A stretch of DNA of 11,412 nucleotides. Origin: Clostridia bacterium (GTDB lineage Bacteria > Bacillota > Clostridia > Christensenellales > Aristaeellaceae). Below the pieces are notes generated by a model. The model did no database searches. It was not told where the DNA came from and worked only from the letters and a program-made list of their open reading frames with translations. This document shows positions 7,478 through 11,412 of this stretch, piece by piece (position 1 is the first letter of the stretch; each line of letters starts with the position of its first letter). The position numbers and the translations under genes are program-made. The stretch lies in NCBI GenBank assembly GCA_030526935.1, contig JAUNBY010000066.1:1-11412 (forward strand), read 5' to 3'.

Positions 7478-8626
7478 TCACCCGACCGTTTTACCATCCA
7501 CGCTTTCAGGCCGATTCTGCGCCGTTGCCGTCTCACACTTAACTTTCTCGCGTCGCTTTACCTCATGGGCGATAAGCTGGTATACGACGGACGCCAGCGG
7601 TACGAAAAGTATCATTCCGGCTATGCCCATCGCGTTGCCGCCGACTACGACCGCCATTAGCACCCAAACCGAGGGCAGACCTATGCGGCTTCCCATGACG
7701 CGGGGATATATTACGTTTCCTTCTATCTGCTGAAGGATTATGAAAAACGCCATGAACCAGCATCCGTCGCTAAGCGAAAACTCGGCGGCAAGGAAAAAAG
7801 CCGCCGTAAGCGCCGCTACGAACGCGCCGAAAAGAGGTATCAAAGCGCCTATGGCCACCATTGTCGCGACCATAAACGGGCGCGGGAATCCTATGATGAG
7901 CATGCCAAGCATTACCAGAATGCCGAGTATCGCGGCCTCGGTCAGTTGCGCCGAAAAAAAACCGACGTAGGCGTGATGAGTCATTCTGCAAGTCGAAATT
8001 ATCCTTTCGGCGTGCGAGGGCTTTATAAACGCCCTTATTACCCTTGAAGCCTGAGAGCAAAGCCGCTCTTTGCAGGAAACGACGCCAAGTCCGATTATAA
8101 AGGCGATTACGACGCCCGTTACATCCCCGACGACGCCGGTCGCGACGTTCGCGGCGGAGGATATGGCGTCGAACGCGCCGCTTCTTAAAAAGCCGATAAA
8201 GCGACCTGCTATGTCGTCCAAGTTAAAGGTGAGGCTGTTGAGCCAGTCGTTGAACTGCGGATAATTGTATATGCGCAATGCGAACTGTTTTATCTGTTCG
8301 AACCAGTATGGAAGTTTGGCAAAGAGCGCCGAGGCCGACTGTATGAGTTGCGGCACGAGAATAAGAAGCACGCACGCCACTATGATTATTACGACGATCA
8401 ATGAAAACAGTATTTGCAGGAAGCGGGGCGTCCGGTTTTTTTTGTCGATATTCTGTATGAGGCAAAGCGGAATGTTCAGAAAAAACGCAAACGCAAAGCC
8501 GAGCAACACAGGCTTAAATACGCCTATGACGCCGTTTACAGCCGCGGCCGCGTCGCGAAGGTTGAATACCGCCGCCGCCAGCAATACGCCAAACGCAATG
8601 AGCTGCGCCGCAGTTTTTTTATTCAA
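7478..8626 (-). CDS. AI-2E transporter family (PF01594) membrane protein
   Basis: This 382-residue multi-pass membrane protein has the PF01594 layout: paired N-terminal helices (AAQLIAFGVLLAAAVF; PVLLGFAFAFFLNIPL), a third helix (SLIVVIIIVACVLLILVPQL), an amphipathic middle and a helix-rich C-terminal half. It has the family block QQIEGNVIYPRVMGSRIGLPSVWVL. Members are described as autoinducer-2 exporters (TqsA) or ion antiporters; which applies here is unknown. The frame is open to 8725, but that extension overlaps the zinc-ribbon gene. The preferred start is TTG at 8624-8626, giving MNKKT..., 8 nt after GGAGTG (8635-8640). A GTG at 8633-8635 is an alternative, though it overlaps that site. 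It lies 52 nt after the zinc-ribbon gene on the same strand, with no promoter seen between, so it may be co-transcribed. Confidence 0.87.
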   Translation of the reverse strand: MNKKTAAQLIAFGVLLAAAVFNLRDAAAAVNGVIGVFKPVLLGFAFAFFLNIPLCLIQNIDKKNRTPRFLQILFSLIVVIIIVACVLLILVPQLIQSASALFAKLPYWFEQIKQFALRIYNYPQFNDWLNSLTFNLDDIAGRFIGFLRSGAFDAISSAANVATGVVGDVTGVVIAFIIGLGVVSCKERLCSQASRVIRAFIKPSHAERIISTCRMTHHAYVGFFSAQLTEAAILGILVMLGMLIIGFPRPFMVATMVAIGALIPLFGAFVAALTAAFFLAAEFSLSDGCWFMAFFIILQQIEGNVIYPRVMGSRIGLPSVWVLMAVVVGGNAMGIAGMILFVPLASVVYQLIAHEVKRREKVKCETATAQNRPESVDGKTVG

Positions 8627-8634
8627 TGCCGTCA

Positions 8635-8640
8635 CACTCC
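8635..8640 (-). promoter_or_regulatory. Ribosome binding site of the AI-2E-family gene (decides the start)
   Basis: GGAGTG on the - strand lies 8 nt before the TTG at 8624-8626. This spacing favours the TTG over the GTG at 8633-8635. Confidence 0.55.
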
Positions 8641-8649
8641 GATTATTAA

Positions 8650-8671
8650 GGCGGGGGATGCAGCCCCCGCC
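8650..8671 (-). terminator. Intercistronic GC hairpin between zinc-ribbon and AI-2E-family genes
   Basis: GGCGGGGG and CCCCCGCC form a perfect 8-bp stem with a 6-nt loop, 7 nt after the zinc-ribbon stop and 9 nt before the GGAGTG site. On the - strand it is followed by TTAATAAT rather than a U run. It could be a weak terminator, an attenuator or an mRNA-end stabiliser between two co-transcribed genes. Confidence 0.5.
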
Positions 8672-8678
8672 CGATTGT

Positions 8679-9200
8679 CTATTTGTCGCTTTCTTCCTCG
8701 TCTTCGCCGTCTTTGTCATATTCATCGTCGTCTGCGGATTCGTCGGGCATCGGCCAGTCTATCTCTACGTCAACTTCCTCCCTTAACTCATCCGACTTGT
8801 CGGCTTCTTCGGTATCCGGCTCTGGTTCCGGCTCGGGCTGTGGAAGATCGGGCAATTTCGCCCCGCAGTTTGAGCAGAACTTGGATTCGCGCGGCTGGAC
8901 GCTCGAACATTCGGGACATCTGCGCTGATTCTTGACCTTGTCGATCTTTCTGTCCAGCTCTGCTATCTCAGCGAGCATGGTTTCTATCTGATCGCATAAC
9001 CTGTCGGCTTCGCCGTGAGTGGAAGCCGAAGCCGTAGCGTAATACGCCTTTCCAATCTGAGTGTAGGCGCTCTCCATTTGCCGCCTTATGGATTGCTTCT
9101 TTGTGTTCAAACGGCGTATTTCACTAATATCGTTGGTCTTCTTTCCTATAGTCTTTGCGGCCGACGATAATTGCTTTCCTATGTCATCAAAAATAGCCAT
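8679..9200 (-). CDS. Zinc-ribbon protein with coiled coil and acidic tail, function unknown
   Basis: I do not recognise a named family beyond a double-CxxC zinc ribbon. The 173-residue protein starts MAIFDDIGKQ, followed by a charged helical stretch, probably coiled coil, at about 20-92. A zinc ribbon follows: C95-x2-C98 and C109-x2-C112 (CPEC...CSNCG). Then come a PEPEPEPD proline/glutamate repeat (~122-129) and a strongly acidic tail (~130-173, ending DGEDEEESDK). No signal peptide or membrane helix is seen, so it is probably cytoplasmic. The ATG at 9198-9200 has AAGGGG 8 nt upstream; a GTG at 9207-9209 overlaps that site and is rejected. Proteins of this build occur in many Firmicutes without assigned function. 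The AI-2E-family gene follows 52 nt later, after a hairpin. Confidence 0.85.
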   Translation of the reverse strand: MAIFDDIGKQLSSAAKTIGKKTNDISEIRRLNTKKQSIRRQMESAYTQIGKAYYATASASTHGEADRLCDQIETMLAEIAELDRKIDKVKNQRRCPECSSVQPRESKFCSNCGAKLPDLPQPEPEPEPDTEEADKSDELREEVDVEIDWPMPDESADDDEYDKDGEDEEESDK

Positions 9201-9208
9201 TAAGTTCA

Positions 9209-9214
9209 CCCCTT
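9209..9214 (-). promoter_or_regulatory. Ribosome binding site of the zinc-ribbon gene (decides the start)
   Basis: AAGGGG on the - strand lies 8 nt before the ATG at 9198-9200. The in-frame GTG at 9207-9209 overlaps it and is therefore an unlikely start. Confidence 0.7.
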
Positions 9215-9272
9215 ATCCTTATTCGGTCGCGCGTGACTGTTATGCCGCCGCGCAACTATTTACCATACTACC

Positions 9273-9306
9273 ACTATATTTTGCACGAATACGAGCAATA
9301 TGTCAA
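9273..9306 (-). promoter_or_regulatory. Candidate promoter of the zinc-ribbon gene
   Basis: A consensus -35 TTGACA lies at 9301-9306 on the - strand. With 17-nt spacing the -10 would be CAAAAT (9278-9283, 4 of 6 matches); a better-looking TATAGT (9273-9278) is 22 nt away. The -35 is strong and the -10 uncertain. It would give a leader of about 70-75 nt. Confidence 0.45.
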
Positions 9307-9401
9307 GTGTTTTTTTTAAGGCGTATCCGCGAGGTATAATGACGAGGTTACGGTTTGCGTTAAGGCGCATGACGCAGGGTGACAAGGCGCGGCACCCGGT
9401 T

Positions 9402-11249
9402 TTATTGTATGCTTAAATAATCCATGGAAGCATATCCTTCGAGTTCGGCGGTTTTTATTTTTGCCCAGCCCTGCTCGCTGTAAACCTCCATAACTATGAG
9501 CCTCTGCCCGTTGGTAAGCGTACCGAGTATGACCCCCGATGTGGAGGGTATATCGCGGACGTTGAGCGTTGAAGCGTTGGAATCGAGCTTTGCCGTCGCG
9601 TATCTCTCGCCGTCGCCGAGGGCGGGAAGAGGCGCGGGAGTTGGTCTGGGAGTCGGACGCGGACGAGAACCGCCAATGCCGTTGGGAAGGTCTGAAAGCG
9701 GTAAGATCTCGTCTCGCGCGTAATCCATTCGAACGAGAGTCATTCCCGGGTAGTAAAAAGCCAGTATCTCCCTGTAGGTCATGTCGTACTCCCGGGCCAT
9801 CTGTTGCGCTCCGCGCTGGCTCATTCCAACGCCGTGGCCGAACCTGCGGGATTCGAGGCGAAAGCCGGTTAGGACGCCCTCGTCGTTTGTTATTTCAACC
9901 ACCGTCAGAAGTTCGCAGTCGATGGAGCTTATTTTAAGGCCGAATTCGTCTTTTAAAAGCGTGTAAAAGTCGAGATCGACGTACAGTTCATGATCGACCA
10001 CTTCGTCCATATACAGGGGCGTCGTCTGGGCGTTTGGAGTGGGAAATGCCTCGTAGAGCACCTTGCCCTGAACCGTAAGCCCCAATCGCAATTTGGAATA
10101 CATCCTGTTTTCTCCGGAAAAAAGCGGTTCTACGGGGGTCGCGGAGTTTATGGAGAGTATGGTTATGTCCTCCGCCTCATCGCTGTATCCGAGAGATGCC
10201 ATCTGTTCGGTCAGCAGGGACATTATCTCGTTCAGGAGCCTGTCCTCGTTATCCAGAGGGACGACGGATATGTCGAGCGTCTTTACGGGGCTTGAAGGGT
10301 TCTCAACGTCGTAGGGATCGTCGCGCACGTCGAGCCAGCCGTAGTCCCCGGCGTTTCCCCATATCTGGTCGGGCATGGCGGTCTGACCGCCGTTGCTGGC
10401 GGTAAAGTAGCAGGTGGCGTATTTGCCATTATAAAGGCCCACTATGCCGCGCGTTTCGTCAACGGCGGCGATGGTGTTTATGGTATCGCCGTTGAATCCG
10501 CGGTATACCTGGTCGTTGGTGGTATCAACCACGTCGTAATCGCGATTCGCGTTTTTGCGGCTCGCGGCGTAGGTTCTCGCGGCGACCGCCTGAGCCTTCA
10601 ACGCCTCTATGGGGAACGAGTCGCTCATCTCGTAAGGGACGACGCCGTACAGGTATTCCTCAATGTCTATATACAGTATCGCTCGAATGCTCCCGGCGTC
10701 GTTTACCAGGCGAAGATTCCCGTTATATAGGTTGGCGCGGTTTGTTTCATGGATGACGATTCCCGATTCTTCGGTATGCCTCGTAAGCGTGAAGGTTGAA
10801 CCAAGATTGACTATCATTCCGGCGCTGTTGATATAAAGGTATTCGTCGTCGGCGATTATCTCCAATTCAACTTCGTCGGCGAAGCGGAAGCCCGCGTCGT
10901 TTTCAAGGGCGTAGCTTCCCATCAGAGTAAGGCCGATTGAATTCAGGTTTCCCAGAGAGCTTAACCAAACGCGCAAAGTGGAGCTTTCATCGGTCTGTAT
11001 ATCCTCTATGGGAGGCATGGGGGTAGGAGAAGGCTCGACGGTCGGCGACAATTCGATATTCGTGGAGTTGAGGGTTGTGTTCTCGTCGGATGATGGTTGC
11101 TCCGACGCGGTTGGCGAGGGCGTCTCGTAGACTTCGGGCGCAGGAGTGGGATCATCATTTGATTCAAAAAACCAGAACGCTGCGGCGGGCGTCGCGAACG
11201 ATATAAAAACTATCGTCAATGCGAGGATTACGGCTCGTCGTAATATCAT
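9402..11249 (-). CDS. Secreted SpoIID/LytB-domain protein with C-terminal SH3b domain
   Basis: This 615-residue exported protein has a signal peptide at ~1-24 (MILRRA, hydrophobic core, TPAAA), then a Pro/Thr/Ser/Glu-rich linker (~33-90) like those that span the cell wall. The SpoIID/LytB region runs from about 92 to 505. It includes YLYGVVPYEMSDSFPIEALKAQAVAARTYA, with E207 matching the catalytic Glu of SpoIID, then YFTASNGGQT, and the conserved end RRFGHGVGMSQRGAQQMA with H472. SpoIID is a lytic transglycosylase acting on denuded glycan strands. A PRPTPRPTPAP linker (~530-541) leads to an SH3b domain (~550-615; TLNVRDIPSTSGVILGTL, GWAKI), which usually binds peptidoglycan. The canonical engulfment SpoIID is membrane-anchored and lacks SH3b, so this is probably a paralogue working on the wall. 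GGAGGT (11255-11260) lies 5 nt before the ATG. Confidence 0.92.
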   Translation of the reverse strand: MILRRAVILALTIVFISFATPAAAFWFFESNDDPTPAPEVYETPSPTASEQPSSDENTTLNSTNIELSPTVEPSPTPMPPIEDIQTDESSTLRVWLSSLGNLNSIGLTLMGSYALENDAGFRFADEVELEIIADDEYLYINSAGMIVNLGSTFTLTRHTEESGIVIHETNRANLYNGNLRLVNDAGSIRAILYIDIEEYLYGVVPYEMSDSFPIEALKAQAVAARTYAASRKNANRDYDVVDTTNDQVYRGFNGDTINTIAAVDETRGIVGLYNGKYATCYFTASNGGQTAMPDQIWGNAGDYGWLDVRDDPYDVENPSSPVKTLDISVVPLDNEDRLLNEIMSLLTEQMASLGYSDEAEDITILSINSATPVEPLFSGENRMYSKLRLGLTVQGKVLYEAFPTPNAQTTPLYMDEVVDHELYVDLDFYTLLKDEFGLKISSIDCELLTVVEITNDEGVLTGFRLESRRFGHGVGMSQRGAQQMAREYDMTYREILAFYYPGMTLVRMDYARDEILPLSDLPNGIGGSRPRPTPRPTPAPLPALGDGERYATAKLDSNASTLNVRDIPSTSGVILGTLTNGQRLIVMEVYSEQGWAKIKTAELEGYASMDYLSIQ

Positions 11250-11291
11250 CGTTTACCTCCAAATTCGCGGGAATCGTCATACCCCGCGCCG

Positions 11292-11370
11292 ATTTGACAT
11301 TCGCGTGTCTTTATTTGACGCAAATTCTGGGCATACGTTCCAGCGGGCATTCATATAGTCAAATATTGAC
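11292..11370. promoter_or_regulatory. GTCAA motif cluster upstream of the SpoIID-like gene
   Basis: GTCAA occurs on the - strand at 11294-11298, 11315-11319 and 11366-11370, and on the + strand at 11358-11362. The first two are in direct repeats of ATTTGAC (+ strand) exactly 21 bp apart. The last two form a GTCAA-ATA-TTGAC palindrome. The core resembles the B. subtilis Spo0A box (TTTTGTCRAA), with about 7-8 of 10 matches by eye. No good -35/-10 pair was found here, so the role is inference. Confidence 0.35.
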
Positions 11371-11412
11371 AAAGCGGCATTGCGTTATTCAAACGTAATA
11401 AATAATTTTCGC

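Larger units (their letters stand above)
9201..9401. other. Intergenic region between SpoIID-like and zinc-ribbon genes
   Basis: Both flanking genes are on the - strand. The 201 nt hold the candidate zinc-ribbon promoter (9273-9306), a run of eight T (9310-9317, + strand) and an isolated TATAAT (9335-9340, + strand). A weak hairpin, GGGTG...CACCC, is followed by TTTTATT on the + strand and straddles 9377-9407. No convincing terminator for the SpoIID-like gene was found. Confidence 0.5.

Noticed and set aside
8627..8725. N-terminal extension of the AI-2E-family protein to 8725
   Set aside because: It would overlap the end of the zinc-ribbon gene and run through the GC hairpin; the extension does not look like a membrane-protein N-terminus.
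8683..8928. Ser-rich 81-codon + strand open frame
   Set aside because: It is the reverse of the acidic tail and zinc ribbon of the - strand gene; repeated Ser comes from reading Asp/Glu codons backwards.

Overview
The window looks like a chromosomal segment of a moderately GC-rich Firmicute, most likely a Clostridia-type bacterium. The signs are strong GGAGG-type ribosome binding sites, a small heat-shock gene under a CtsR-type operator, a SpoIID/LytB-domain wall protein, and a strong preference for the ATA isoleucine codon in the housekeeping genes. No rRNA, tRNA, insertion sequence, CRISPR array or transposase is visible. The genus cannot be named from this sequence alone.

Left region (1-3390): one very large + strand gene enters from outside the window. 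It encodes an N-terminal Swt1-like HEPN domain with an RNxxAH-type motif, fused to a DUF499 P-loop ATPase with clear Walker A and Walker B motifs. DUF499 proteins are known from anti-phage and DNA-modification gene clusters. This is the last gene of its transcription unit: a 13-bp perfect GC-rich hairpin follows the stop codon. Any partner genes would lie left of the window. Its isoleucine codon use differs from that of the genes to its right, which suggests an acquired accessory block ending near 3390.

Middle region (3420-7464): an Hsp20 small heat-shock gene (- strand) has a near-consensus sigma-A promoter overlapped by a CtsR heptad repeat. It is divergent from a compact + strand operon: a long-form alanyl-tRNA editing protein (AlaX-L with DHHA1 domain), a MATE-family efflux pump 6 nt later, and a HAD phosphatase overlapping the MATE stop in an ATGA junction.

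Right region (7478-11412): three genes on the - strand. In transcription order they are a secreted SpoIID/LytB-domain protein with an SH3b tail (11249-9402), a zinc-ribbon protein with a coiled coil and a very acidic tail (9200-8679), and an AI-2E/PF01594-family membrane protein (8626-7478), which converges on the HAD gene with only 13 nt between them. A short GC hairpin lies between the zinc-ribbon and AI-2E-family genes. The upstream region of the SpoIID-like gene carries four GTCAA motifs that may form a regulator binding cluster.

The strongest lead for an unusual system is the HEPN-DUF499 protein at the left edge. From this window alone it matches a known defence-associated family and is not demonstrably a new system.
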